A DNA stretch of 64,000 bases, from assembly GCF_026627925.1 (NCBI RefSeq), contig NZ_JAPNLE010000009.1:4898001-4962000 (forward strand). The letters are read 5' to 3'. Below are positions 1 to 8,476 of the stretch, in pieces (the first letter of the stretch is position 1; every line of letters begins with the position of its first letter). The translations under genes were made by a program, and so were the position numbers. The notes under the pieces were generated by a model that ran no database searches, was not told the origin of the DNA, and was given only the letters and a program-made list of their open reading frames with translations. The stretch comes from Cupriavidus sp. D39. GTDB taxonomy: Bacteria; Pseudomonadota; Gammaproteobacteria; Burkholderiales; Burkholderiaceae.

Positions 1-2
1 TG

Positions 3-779
3 CTGACCGACATCCTGGGTGACGAGGACCACCTCGGCGACATGGACTTCAAGGTCGCGGGTACCGACACCGGCATCACCGCGCTGCAGATGGACATCAA
101 GGTCCAGGGCATCACCAAGGAGATCATGCAGGTCGCGCTGGCGCAAGCCAAGGAAGGCCGCCTGCATATCCTGGGCAAGATGCAGGACGCGATGGGCCAT
201 GCGCGCACCGAGCTGTCGGAGCACGCACCGCGCATGATCACCATGAAGATCCATCCGGACAAGATCCGCGAAGTGATCGGCAAGGGCGGCTCGACCATCC
301 AGGCGCTGACCAAGGAAACCGGCACCACCATCGACATCCAGGAAGACGGCACCATCACCATCGCCTCGACCTCGACCGAAGGCATGGCCGAAGCCAAGCG
401 CCGCATCGAAGGCATCACCGCGGAAGCCGAAGTGGGCAAGATCTACGCCGGCACCGTGCTCAAGCTGCTGGACTTTGGCGCTATCGTCAACATCCTGCCG
501 GGCAAGGACGGCCTGCTGCATATCTCCGAGATCGTCAACGAGCGCGTCAAGGACATCAAGGACTGGCTCAAGGAAGGCCAACACGTTCGCGTCAAGCTGA
601 TCCAGGCTGACGAGAAGGGCCGCCTGCGCCTGTCCCTGAAGGCCGCGCTGGCCGAAGAGGGTGGCAGCATCAGCCCGATCGCCAACACCAGCGAAGCCCC
701 TGCCGCGCCGGCCGCACCGGCTGCAACGGCCGCACCGGCTGCGCCGACGACGCCTTCGGCGGACCAGCAGCAGCAGTAA
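3..779 (+). CDS. pnp: Polyribonucleotide nucleotidyltransferase (PNPase), C-terminal part
   Basis: PNPase degrades RNA from the 3' end using phosphate and works in mRNA turnover, often with RNase E. The gene enters from the left edge in an open frame, so only the C-terminal 258 residues are present. They start near the end of the second RNase PH core ([16 protein letters not shown]), followed by the KH domain ([13 protein letters not shown]) and the S1 RNA-binding domain ([26 protein letters not shown]). The protein ends in an Ala/Pro/Thr-rich tail and a short glutamine run, a variable end common in beta-proteobacterial PNPases. A strong terminator follows, so pnp is the last gene of its transcript. 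The 5' truncation is only the window edge. Confidence 0.97.
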   Translation: MTDILGDEDHLGDMDFKVAGTDTGITALQMDIKVQGITKEIMQVALAQAKEGRLHILGKMQDAMGHARTELSEHAPRMITMKIHPDKIREVIGKGGSTIQALTKETGTTIDIQEDGTITIASTSTEGMAEAKRRIEGITAEAEVGKIYAGTVLKLLDFGAIVNILPGKDGLLHISEIVNERVKDIKDWLKEGQHVRVKLIQADEKGRLRLSLKAALAEEGGSISPIANTSEAPAAPAAPAATAAPAAPTTPSADQQQQ

Positions 780-823
780 GCGGTTTGCGGTAGCTGTAGT
801 ACCGCACCCGTAGCAGAAGCAGA

Positions 824-855
824 AAAAACGGCTGGCGATGTCCAGCCGTTTTTTT
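824..855 (+). terminator. Rho-independent terminator after pnp
   Basis: A nine-base stem (AACGGCTGG pairing with CCAGCCGTT) with a short loop is followed by seven T residues. It lies 45 bases past the pnp stop codon and fits an intrinsic terminator well. Confidence 0.9.
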
Positions 856-1002
856 GTTTACACTGCCGCCAGTCCCGCCCCATGCAGCCCGGCTGTTCGG
901 CCCGCTGTTCGGCCCGCCATGCGGCGGATGCGCAGATCGATCCCCCCGCCATGCGTGCGCGAGCCCGCCGCATGCGTGAAGTCCCCAACGCAAGGAGCAG
1001 CA

Positions 1003-2007
1003 ATGCAAGCCATCGAAATCCGCGAGTACGGCGCCCCCGAAGTCCTGCAACTGGCGCAACGCCCCGACCCCGTGCCCAAGGCCGGCGAGATCCTGATCCG
1101 CGTGGCGGCGGCCGGCATCAACCGCCCGGACGTGTTCCAGCGCACCGGCAATTACCCGGTGCCGCCGGGCGCCTCCGACCTGCCGGGCCTGGAAGTGGCC
1201 GGCGTGGTGGCCGGCGGCGACCTGTCGCACCCCGACAACCGCTTCGGCCTGAAGCTGGGCGATCGCGTGTGCGCGCTGGTGCAGGGCGGCGGCTATGCCG
1301 AGCTGTGCGTGGCGCCCGCGGCGCAATGCCTGCCGGTGCCTGCGGGCCTGTCGGATATCGAGGCGGCTGCATTGCCGGAGACGTTCTTCACCGTGTGGAG
1401 CAACGTGTTCGATCGCGGCTACCTGGGCCGCGGCCCGCTGGGCAAGGACGAGACCCTGCTGATCCAGGGCGGCTCGAGCGGCATCGGCACGACCGCCATC
1501 CAGATTGCCAAGGCCCTCGGCCACAAGGTATTCGTGACCGCCGGCAGCGCCGACAAGTGCCGTGCCTGCGAGGCACTGGGCGCCGATCGCGCCATCAACT
1601 ACAAGACCGAGGATTTTGTCGCCGAGGTCAAGGCCCTGACCGGCGGCCGTGGCGCCGACGTCATCCTCGACATGGTGGCCGGCTCGTACCTGGCGCGCGA
1701 GCTGTCGTGCGTAGCCGACGATGGCCGCATCGTGATCATCGCGCTGCTGGGTGGCGCCAAGGCCGAGATCCCGCTGGGCGACATCCTGCGCCGCCGGATC
1801 ACCGTGACCGGCTCCACGCTGCGTCCACGTCCGGCCTCGTTCAAGGGCGAGATCGCACAGGCGCTGCACCAGCACGTGTGGCCGCTGCTGGCCGCGGGCA
1901 AGATCAAGCCGGTGATCCACCAGACCTTCCCGGCCGCCCAGGCCGCGGATGCGCATCGCCTGATGGAGTCCAGCGAGCACATCGGCAAGATCGTCCTGAC
2001 CTGGTAG
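1003..2007 (+). CDS. NAD(P)H:quinone oxidoreductase, zinc-independent MDR family (PIG3 type)
   Basis: This 334-residue protein belongs to the medium-chain dehydrogenase/reductase superfamily, in the quinone oxidoreductase / PIG3 group, which reduces quinones with NADPH in the cytosol. The N-terminal GroES-like domain contains AAAGINRPDVFQRTGNYP and PGLEVAGVV. The Rossmann domain has the glycine-rich loop GGSSGIGTTAIQIAKALG, and AINY and GRGADVILDMV match the family. No structural zinc cysteine cluster is visible, as expected for this subgroup. The start at 1003 has a good AAGGAG site five bases upstream; the frame is open further upstream but without family resemblance. It is probably transcribed on its own between pnp and tpiA. 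The physiological substrate is not known. Confidence 0.9.
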   Translation: MQAIEIREYGAPEVLQLAQRPDPVPKAGEILIRVAAAGINRPDVFQRTGNYPVPPGASDLPGLEVAGVVAGGDLSHPDNRFGLKLGDRVCALVQGGGYAELCVAPAAQCLPVPAGLSDIEAAALPETFFTVWSNVFDRGYLGRGPLGKDETLLIQGGSSGIGTTAIQIAKALGHKVFVTAGSADKCRACEALGADRAINYKTEDFVAEVKALTGGRGADVILDMVAGSYLARELSCVADDGRIVIIALLGGAKAEIPLGDILRRRITVTGSTLRPRPASFKGEIAQALHQHVWPLLAAGKIKPVIHQTFPAAQAADAHRLMESSEHIGKIVLTW

Positions 2008-2124
2008 CCGGATGATGGCCGGGTGCGGCCGGGGCCGCGCGCCCCGGGCCGATTTCGGGGCCCTTCTGTGGCGTAGGGCCCTGGCCCGCGCTACAATAGC
2101 CGGTTTGATTGAGAGGGGCGCCCT

Positions 2125-2861
2125 GTGAGACAAAAGCTCGTTATCGGCAACTGGAAGATGCACGGCAGCCTGGCTGCCAATGTGACCTTGCTGGAAGCGA
2201 TCAAGGCAGCGAGCGCGAGCGCACGCCTGGCGGTATGCGCGCCGTTCCCGTATCTTGCACAGTGCCAGGCGTTGCTGGCCGGGTCCGCGGTGGCCTGGGG
2301 GCGCAGGACGTGTCCGCCGAGGCGCGCGGCGCCTTCACGGGCGAAGTGGCGGCCTCCATGCTGGCTGAATTCGGTGTTGCGTACGCCCTGGTGGGCCATT
2401 CGGAGCGCCGCAGCTACCATGGCGAGACGGATGCCACGGTAGCAGCCAAGGCGCTGCGCGCGCTGGAATTCGGCATTGTGCCGGTGGTGTGCGTGGGCGA
2501 GACCCTGGCGCAGCGCGAGGCAGGCGAGACCGAGGCCGTGGTTGGCCGTCAGCTCGGCGTCGTGCTCGAAGCCCTGTCGCTCGAGCAGCTCGGCCGCATC
2601 GTGCTGGCCTATGAGCCGGTGTGGGCGATCGGCACGGGCAAGACCGCAAGCAGCGAGCAGGCCCAGGCCGTGCACGCCTTCCTGCGCGCCCAGGTGGCGG
2701 CGCGCGACGCAGGCGTGGCGGCTCGCATGGCCATGTTGTACGGCGGCAGCGTCAAGCCGGACAACGCGGCAGAACTGTTTTCCATGCCCGACATCGACGG
2801 GGGCCTCATCGGAGGCGCCTCGCTGAAGTCGGACGATTTCCTCGCGATCGGCAACGCCTGA
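2125..2861 (+). pseudogene. tpiA: Triosephosphate isomerase, interrupted by an apparent 1-base frameshift
   Basis: TpiA interconverts dihydroxyacetone phosphate and glyceraldehyde 3-phosphate. The first part reads from a GTG start ([13 protein letters not shown] with the catalytic Lys) to about 2300. The rest continues in the next frame with [17 protein letters not shown], the catalytic His in LVGHSERR, the catalytic Glu in [15 protein letters not shown] and the phosphate loop [10 protein letters not shown]. Adding one G to the G run at 2297-2301 restores a continuous protein of about 245 residues, the normal length. All catalytic residues survive, so a sequencing error is more likely than a real pseudogene. 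A TACAAT at 2092-2097 could be its -10 box, but no clear -35 is seen. secG follows 46 bases downstream, the usual order in this group. Confidence 0.93.
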
Positions 2862-2907
2862 ATGCCGGCCGCTCATAGGGTCTGATCAGGCAAGCGAATC
2901 GAACCAA

Positions 2908-3276
2908 ATGGCAATTTTCAAAACTTTGTTGGTAGTGGCGCAGGTACTGTCCGCGCTTGGCGTGATTGGCCTGGTGTTGCTGCAGCATGGCAAGGGCGCC
3001 GATGTCGGTGCGGCGTTCGGCTCGGGGGCCTCGGGCAGCCTGTTCGGCGCCACCGGCTCGGCCAACTTCCTGTCGCGTACCACCGCCGTGCTGGCGACGC
3101 TGTTCTTCATCTGCACGCTGAGCCTGACGCTGATGGGCAACTATCGGCCGGCAGCTTCGCTGGGCGTGATGGGCTCCGCGCCTGCGGTGGCACCGGCAGT
3201 GGCGGGGGCTTCTGCGCCTGCTGCTGCAGCGGCTGCCGCGGCATCGAATCCTTCTGCGCCTGCTGTACCGAAATAA
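2908..3276 (+). CDS. secG: Preprotein translocase subunit SecG
   Basis: SecG is the small inner-membrane subunit of the SecYEG channel and helps SecA-driven export. The 122-residue product has two hydrophobic helices (about residues 3-24 and 52-74) separated by the glycine-rich cytoplasmic loop GKGADVGAAFGSGASGSLFG, a SecG signature. The C-terminal third is an Ala/Pro/Ser-rich low-complexity tail, as in other beta-proteobacteria. It follows tpiA and precedes tRNA-Leu, the standard context. The ATG at 2908 has only a weak ribosome site, but it begins the conserved hydrophobic N-terminus. Confidence 0.95.
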   Translation: MAIFKTLLVVAQVLSALGVIGLVLLQHGKGADVGAAFGSGASGSLFGATGSANFLSRTTAVLATLFFICTLSLTLMGNYRPAASLGVMGSAPAVAPAVAGASAPAAAAAAAASNPSAPAVPK

Positions 3277-3322
3277 TCAACGAGCCTTGTGACTTATTCT
3301 TGAAGATTTTTGCTGTTGTGCA

Positions 3323-3352
3323 TTGAACAAAACAAGAATCCTAGGTTAGAAT
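3323..3352 (+). promoter_or_regulatory. Probable sigma-70 promoter for tRNA-Leu and possibly the nuo operon
   Basis: A TTGAAC at 3323-3328 and a TAGAAT at 3347-3352 are separated by 18 bases in a locally AT-rich stretch. Transcription would start near 3359, leaving a leader of about 125 bases before the tRNA. It is the best promoter-like pair between secG and nuoA, so the same transcript may also feed nuoA. Confidence 0.5.
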
Positions 3353-3484
3353 ACAAGGCTTGAAACGATCCCCCAGCGACGGGGCTCCAGCCAGGATAAG
3401 GTAGTATCCCAGCCAGAGTTCCGAAGGGTGTAACAACCCTGGGCCCTGAAAAGCCCGGCGCGAGGCAATATTGTTTCTCCCCCA

Positions 3485-3569
3485 GCCGACGTGGTGAAAT
3501 TGGTAGACACGCTATCTTGAGGGGGTAGTGGCGAAAGCTGTGCGAGTTCGAGTCTCGCCGTCGGCACCA
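3485..3569 (+). tRNA. tRNA-Leu (anticodon GAG)
   Basis: The 85-base sequence folds as a class II tRNA. The acceptor arms GCCGACG and CGTCGGC pair perfectly, the D loop contains GAAATTGGTAGAC, the anticodon stem CTATC/GGTAG encloses TTGAGGG with GAG at the anticodon position, a long variable arm (TGGCGAAAGCTG) follows, and the T loop is GTTCGAGTC. CCA is encoded at 3567-3569. It reads leucine codons CUC and CUU. Its place between secG and nuoA is typical of Burkholderiales. Confidence 0.97.
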
Positions 3570-3581
3570 AACAAGCTTGAT

Positions 3582-3621
3582 CGGGACACCCATCCGGAAA
3601 TCATCCCGGGCAGGTGTCCCG
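3582..3621 (+). other. Stem-loop between tRNA-Leu and nuoA
   Basis: CGGGACACC at 3582-3590 pairs perfectly with GGTGTCCCG at 3613-3621 around a 22-base loop. There is no T run, so it is not a classical terminator. It could separate the tRNA from the nuo message by processing or by partial termination. That role is inference. Confidence 0.4.
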
Positions 3622-3734
3622 GCCAGTCCGCAAGGCGGCGTCGTAATTTCTACGGAATGGCGCTTGGGGTGGGCAACAGGACGCCGCTTACCGCTGGTGC
3701 TGTTGACAACATTCCAGATAAGGCTGGCCGTACC

Positions 3735-4094
3735 TTGAATCTCGAAGCCTACTTCCCCGTCCTCATCTTCATCATCTTCGGTGTCGTGCTCGGCATTGCA
3801 CTGATGTCGATCGGCCGAATTCTCGGTCCAAACAAACCTGATCCCGCGAAGCTCTCTCCCTACGAGTGCGGCTTCGAAGCGTTCGAGGACGCGCGCATGA
3901 AGTTCGACGTGCGCTACTACCTCATCGCTATTCTTTTTATCCTGTTCGATCTCGAGACCGCCTTCCTGTTTCCCTGGGGTGTAGCCCTGCGGGATATCGG
4001 CTGGCCGGGTTTCTTCGCCATGGGCGTGTTTCTGCTGGAATTCATCGTGGGCTTCGTCTACATCTGGAAAAAGGGCGCGCTCGATTGGGAGTGA
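3735..4094 (+). CDS. nuoA: NADH-quinone oxidoreductase subunit A
   Basis: NuoA is a membrane-arm subunit of complex I next to the quinone site. The 119-residue product has three transmembrane helices and the family motif [27 protein letters not shown] (quoted region at residues 36-62; key: ECGFE and FDVRYY). A TTG start at 3735 ([10 protein letters not shown]) gives exactly the usual length. An upstream in-frame ATG would add 69 residues that overlap the tRNA and resemble nothing, so it is rejected. It is the first gene of the 14-gene nuo operon and lies 6 bases before nuoB. Confidence 0.93.
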   Translation: MNLEAYFPVLIFIIFGVVLGIALMSIGRILGPNKPDPAKLSPYECGFEAFEDARMKFDVRYYLIAILFILFDLETAFLFPWGVALRDIGWPGFFAMGVFLLEFIVGFVYIWKKGALDWE

Positions 4095-4100
4095 TGTGAT

Positions 4101-4583
4101 ATGGCAATCGAAGGCGTTCTCAATGAAGGCTTCGTCACGACTACTGCTGACAAGCTGATCAACTGGACCCGCACCGGGTCGCTCTGGCCGATGACCTTTG
4201 GCCTGGCGTGCTGCGCTGTGGAAATGATGCATGCTGGCGCCGCGCGCTACGACATGGACCGCTTCGGCGTGATTTTCCGCCCGTCGCCGCGCCAGTCGGA
4301 CGTGATGATCGTGGCCGGCACGCTGTGCAACAAGATGGCCCCCGCGCTGCGCAAGGTCTATGACCAGATGGCAGAGCCGCGTTGGGTGATCTCGATGGGT
4401 TCCTGCGCGAATGGCGGTGGCTACTATCACTACTCGTATTCAGTGGTGCGTGGTTGCGATCGGATCGTGCCGGTGGATATCTATGTGCCTGGCTGCCCCC
4501 CGACGGCGGAAGCGCTGATCTACGGCATCATCCAGCTGCAGAACAAGATCCGTCGCACCAACACCATCGCGCGCAAGGGCTGA
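4101..4583 (+). CDS. nuoB: NADH-quinone oxidoreductase subunit B
   Basis: NuoB carries the terminal [4Fe-4S] cluster N2, which passes electrons to ubiquinone. The 160-residue protein shows the cluster ligands: the twin cysteines in [11 protein letters not shown], the cysteine in [10 protein letters not shown], and [11 protein letters not shown]. The length is normal for beta-proteobacteria. It sits between nuoA and nuoC with one base before the nuoC start, in line with tight co-translation. Confidence 0.98.
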   Translation: MAIEGVLNEGFVTTTADKLINWTRTGSLWPMTFGLACCAVEMMHAGAARYDMDRFGVIFRPSPRQSDVMIVAGTLCNKMAPALRKVYDQMAEPRWVISMGSCANGGGYYHYSYSVVRGCDRIVPVDIYVPGCPPTAEALIYGIIQLQNKIRRTNTIARKG

Positions 4584-4584
4584 C

Positions 4585-5184
4585 ATGTCGAACCTCGATA
4601 CTCTGAAGGCCGCGCTCGAAAAGGTACTGGGCAAGCGTATCCAGAAACTGGTAGAGGCGCTAGGCGAGATTACCCTTATCGTCAAGGCCGATGACTACCT
4701 GGAAAGCGCGCTGATGCTGCGCGACGACCCTGCACTGCATTTTGAGCAACTGCTCGATGTGTGCGGCGTCGACTATTCCACCTATGGCGACGGTGCCTGG
4801 GACGGTCCCCGTTTCGCGGCCGTGGCGCACCTGATCTCGATCAAGCATAACTGGCGCCTGCGCGTACGCGTGTTCGCGCCGGACGACGACGTGCCCGTGG
4901 TGCCCTCGCTGAACGACGTCTGGAACTCGGCCAACTGGTTCGAGCGCGAAGCGTTCGACTTCTACGGCATCGTGTTCGAAGGCCACAACGACCTGCGCCG
5001 CCTGCTGACCGACTACGGTTTTGTCGGCCACCCGTTCCGCAAGGATTTCCCGGTCTCGGGCTATGTCGAGATGCGCTACGACCCCGAGCAAAAGCGGGTG
5101 ATCTATCAGCCCGTCACGATCGAGCCGCGCGAGGTCACGCCCCGCGTGATCCGCGAAGAGAATTACGGCGGCTTGCAGCACTGA
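4585..5184 (+). CDS. nuoC: NADH-quinone oxidoreductase subunit C
   Basis: NuoC is a hydrophilic subunit of the peripheral arm that contacts NuoD near the quinone channel. The 199-residue product has the 30-kDa subunit signature: [18 protein letters not shown], then [11 protein letters not shown] and GHPFRKDFP. It is separate from NuoD, unlike the NuoCD fusion of enterobacteria, and lies 9 bases upstream of nuoD. Confidence 0.98.
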   Translation: MSNLDTLKAALEKVLGKRIQKLVEALGEITLIVKADDYLESALMLRDDPALHFEQLLDVCGVDYSTYGDGAWDGPRFAAVAHLISIKHNWRLRVRVFAPDDDVPVVPSLNDVWNSANWFEREAFDFYGIVFEGHNDLRRLLTDYGFVGHPFRKDFPVSGYVEMRYDPEQKRVIYQPVTIEPREVTPRVIREENYGGLQH

Positions 5185-5193
5185 GAACGCGCA

Positions 5194-6447
5194 ATGGCAG
5201 ACATCAAGAATTACACCCTTAACTTCGGCCCGCAGCACCCTGCGGCACACGGCGTGCTGCGCCTTGTGCTGGAGCTGGACGGCGAAGTCATCCAGCGCGC
5301 CGACCCGCACATCGGCCTGCTGCACCGTGCCACCGAAAAGCTGGCAGAGCAGAAGACCTGGATCCAGAGCGTGCCGTACATGGACCGCCTCGACTACGTG
5401 TCGATGATGGTCAACGAGCATGCCTACGTGATGGCCATCGAGAAGATGCTGGGTCTCGAAGTGCCGATCCGCGCGCAATACATCCGCGTGATGTTCGACG
5501 AGATCACGCGCTTGCTGAACCACCTGATGTGGATCGGCTCGCACGCGCTCGACGTGGGCGCGATGGCGGTGTTCCTGTACGCCTTCCGCGAACGCGAAGA
5601 CATGTTCGACATGTACGAGGCGGTGTCGGGCGCACGCATGCACGCGGCCTACTATCGTCCGGGCGGCGTGTATCGCGACCTGCCGGACACGATGCCGCAA
5701 TACAAGGCGTCGAAGATCCACAACGAGCGTGCCATCAAGGCCATGAACGAAGCGCGTTCGGGCTCGCTGCTGGACTTCATCGAGGACTTCACCAACCGCT
5801 TCCCGAAGTACGTCGACGAATACGAGACGCTGCTGACGGACAACCGGATCTGGAAGCAACGCCTGGTCGGCATCGGCGTGGTGAGCCCCGAGCGCGCGCT
5901 GCAGATGGGCTTTACCGGCCCGATGCTGCGCGGCTCCGGCATCGAGTGGGACCTGCGCAAGAAGCAGCCCTACGAAGTGTATGACCGCATGGACTTCCAG
6001 GTGCCGGTGGGCGTGGGCGGCGATTGCTACTCGCGCTACCTGGTGCGCGTGGAGGAAATGCGCCAGTCCAACAACATCATCAAGCAGTGCATCGACTGGC
6101 TGCGCCGCAATCCGGGCCCGGTGATGAGCGACAACCACAAGGTGGCGCCGCCGTCGCGCGTGGACATGAAGTCGAACATGGAAGAGCTGATCCACCACTT
6201 CAAGCTCTTCACCGAAGGCATTCACGTGCCCGAAGGCGAGACTTACGCGGCAGTGGAGCACCCGAAGGGCGAGTTCGGCATCTATGCCATCTCCGACGGT
6301 GCGAACAAGCCGTATCGCCTGAAGATCCGTGCCCCGGGCTTTGCCCATCTGGCCGCACTGGATGAAATGGCCAAGGGCCACATGATTGCGGATGCGGTAA
6401 CGATCATCGGTACGCAAGACATCGTCTTCGGCGAAATCGACCGCTGA
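5194..6447 (+). CDS. nuoD: NADH-quinone oxidoreductase subunit D
   Basis: NuoD is the 49-kDa-type subunit that forms the quinone-binding cavity with NuoB. The 417-residue protein contains the family motifs [21 protein letters not shown] at the N-terminus (quinone-site His and Tyr region), [14 protein letters not shown], and the C-terminal DIVFGEIDR. The length is standard. A gap of 186 bases to nuoE is the longest in the first half of the operon. It contains no gene and no clear terminator. Confidence 0.98.
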   Translation: MADIKNYTLNFGPQHPAAHGVLRLVLELDGEVIQRADPHIGLLHRATEKLAEQKTWIQSVPYMDRLDYVSMMVNEHAYVMAIEKMLGLEVPIRAQYIRVMFDEITRLLNHLMWIGSHALDVGAMAVFLYAFREREDMFDMYEAVSGARMHAAYYRPGGVYRDLPDTMPQYKASKIHNERAIKAMNEARSGSLLDFIEDFTNRFPKYVDEYETLLTDNRIWKQRLVGIGVVSPERALQMGFTGPMLRGSGIEWDLRKKQPYEVYDRMDFQVPVGVGGDCYSRYLVRVEEMRQSNNIIKQCIDWLRRNPGPVMSDNHKVAPPSRVDMKSNMEELIHHFKLFTEGIHVPEGETYAAVEHPKGEFGIYAISDGANKPYRLKIRAPGFAHLAALDEMAKGHMIADAVTIIGTQDIVFGEIDR

Positions 6448-6660
6448 CGAGCTAACAAGAGCCGCCGGCCCCGGACGACGATCCGGGCGCCCCTGGCACG
6501 GACCCACAAACGATCGTGTCCGGTCACGGGAAACCCGCGGTGAGCCCTGCATGCCTTTGATCATGCGGGCTGCAACGGCAGCGACGGCTGCAAACCTGCG
6601 GGATGCGCGCCATGTGGCGGCGCAGATCCGCAAATGACACGGCGTATTACAGCAACGACC

Positions 6661-7167
6661 ATGCTATCAGCAGAAGCTCTCAAGGAAATCGATCGCGCGA
6701 TCGCCAAGTATCCGGCTGACCAGAAGCAGTCGGCCGTGATGGCGGCGTTGGCCGTGGCGCAGGGCGAAGTGGGCTGGGTCTCCCCGGAAGTCATGCAGTT
6801 TGTTGCCAGCTACCTCGACATGCCGCCGGTATGGGTCGAGGAGGTCGCAACCTTCTACAATATGTACGACACCAAGCCGGTCGGCAAGTACAAGCTGACC
6901 GTCTGCACCAACCTACCGTGCGCACTCTCCGGCGGCGAACGGGCCGGCGACTACCTCAAGCAAAAGCTGGGGATCGGCTACAACGAGACCACCCCGTGCG
7001 GCACCTTCACCCTCAAGGAAGGCGAGTGCATGGGTGCCTGCGGCGACGCACCGGTGATGATCGTCAACAATACCCGCATGTGCAGCCATATGAGCGACGC
7101 CAAGCTGGACGCGCTCGTCGACGAGCTCAAGGCCGCCGGCAGCACTGCAGCCAAGGGGGATAAGTAA
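6661..7167 (+). CDS. nuoE: NADH-quinone oxidoreductase subunit E
   Basis: NuoE is the 24-kDa-type thioredoxin-fold subunit that holds the [2Fe-2S] cluster N1a beside NuoF. From the ATG at 6661 it has 168 residues. The four ligands are Cys82, Cys87, Cys123 and Cys127 ([13 protein letters not shown] and [10 protein letters not shown]). Another in-frame ATG at 6634 would add nine residues (MTRRITATT). Neither start has a good ribosome site; 6661 was chosen because [10 protein letters not shown] resembles the N-terminus expected in this group. The gene ends one base before nuoF. Confidence 0.94.
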   Translation: MLSAEALKEIDRAIAKYPADQKQSAVMAALAVAQGEVGWVSPEVMQFVASYLDMPPVWVEEVATFYNMYDTKPVGKYKLTVCTNLPCALSGGERAGDYLKQKLGIGYNETTPCGTFTLKEGECMGACGDAPVMIVNNTRMCSHMSDAKLDALVDELKAAGSTAAKGDK

Positions 7168-7168
7168 C

Positions 7169-8464
7169 ATGACCTCTCTGCACGACCGCCATATCAAGCC
7201 GCTGATCCTGGCTGGCCTCGATGGCAGCAACTGGCACCTCGACGACTACGTCAAGCGTGGCGGCTACCAGCAGCTCAAGCGCATCCTGCTTGAGAAGATC
7301 ACGCCCGAGCAGGTGATCGCGGACGTCAAGGCCTCCGGCCTGCGCGGCCGTGGCGGCGCGGGCTTCCCCACCGGCCTGAAGTGGAGCTTCATGCCGCGTC
7401 AGTTCCCCGGCCAGAAGTACCTGGTCTGCAACACCGACGAGGGCGAGCCCGGTACCTTCAAGGACCGCGACATCATCCGCTACAACCCGCATGCGCTGAT
7501 CGAAGGCATGGCCATCGGTGCGTACGCGATGGGCATCACCGTGGGCTACAACTACATCCACGGTGAGATCTGGAACGAATACAAGATCTTCGAGGAAGCC
7601 CTCGAAGAGGCACGTGCCGCCGGTTTCCTGGGTGAGAACATCCTGGGCTCGGACTTCGACTTCCAGCTGCACGCCCACCACGGCTACGGCGCCTACATCT
7701 GTGGCGAGGAAACCGCGCTGCTCGAATCGCTGGAAGGCAAGAAAGGCCAGCCGCGCTTCAAGCCGCCGTTCCCGGCCAGCTTTGGCCTGTACGGCAAGCC
7801 GACCACCATCAACAACACGGAAACGTTTGCCGCGGTGCCGTTCCTGTTGTCGATCGGGCCGGAAAACTACCTGAAGATGGGCAAGCCGAACAACGGCGGC
7901 TCCAAGATCTTCTCGATCTCCGGCGACGTCGAGCGCCCCGGCAACTACGAGATCCCACTGGGCACGCCATTCGCGACCCTGCTGGAACTGGCTGGCGGCA
8001 TGCGCGGCGGCAAGCGCATCAAGGCCGTGATCCCGGGCGGCTCGTCCGCCCCGGTGGTGCCGGGCGACATGATGATGGCGTCCGACATGGACTATGACTC
8101 GATCGCCAAGGCCGGCTCGATGCTGGGCTCGGGCGCGGTGATCGTGATGGACGAGACGCGCTGCATGGTTCGCTCGCTGCTGCGTCTGTCGTATTTCTAC
8201 TTTGAAGAATCGTGCGGCCAGTGCACGCCGTGCCGCGAAGGCACCGGCTGGCTCTATCGCATGGTGAATCGTATCGAACACGGAGAAGGGCGCCAGGAAG
8301 ATCTGGACCTGCTCAATAACGTCGCTGAAAACATCATGGGCCGCACCATCTGCGCGCTCGGTGATGCGGCAGCGATGCCGGTCCGCGGCATGCTCAAGCA
8401 CTACTGGAAAGAGTTCGAATATCACGTCGAACACAAGCAGTGCATGGTTCCGGCCTACTCTTAA
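7169..8464 (+). CDS. nuoF: NADH-quinone oxidoreductase subunit F (NADH-binding, FMN)
   Basis: NuoF binds NADH and FMN and accepts the hydride at the entry of complex I. In this 431-residue protein the glycine-rich [16 protein letters not shown] and [15 protein letters not shown] form the nucleotide/FMN region. Cys349, Cys352, Cys355 ([11 protein letters not shown]) and Cys395 (TICALGD) are the ligands of cluster N3. Length and motifs are complete. It lies between nuoE and nuoG with very short gaps. Confidence 0.98.
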   Translation: MTSLHDRHIKPLILAGLDGSNWHLDDYVKRGGYQQLKRILLEKITPEQVIADVKASGLRGRGGAGFPTGLKWSFMPRQFPGQKYLVCNTDEGEPGTFKDRDIIRYNPHALIEGMAIGAYAMGITVGYNYIHGEIWNEYKIFEEALEEARAAGFLGENILGSDFDFQLHAHHGYGAYICGEETALLESLEGKKGQPRFKPPFPASFGLYGKPTTINNTETFAAVPFLLSIGPENYLKMGKPNNGGSKIFSISGDVERPGNYEIPLGTPFATLLELAGGMRGGKRIKAVIPGGSSAPVVPGDMMMASDMDYDSIAKAGSMLGSGAVIVMDETRCMVRSLLRLSYFYFEESCGQCTPCREGTGWLYRMVNRIEHGEGRQEDLDLLNNVAENIMGRTICALGDAAAMPVRGMLKHYWKEFEYHVEHKQCMVPAYS

Positions 8465-8476
8465 GCGTGGCAGAAC

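Noticed and set aside
3703..3731. A second promoter just before nuoA (TTGACA at 3703)
   Set aside because: No acceptable -10 box lies 16-18 bases downstream, and the message would have almost no leader.
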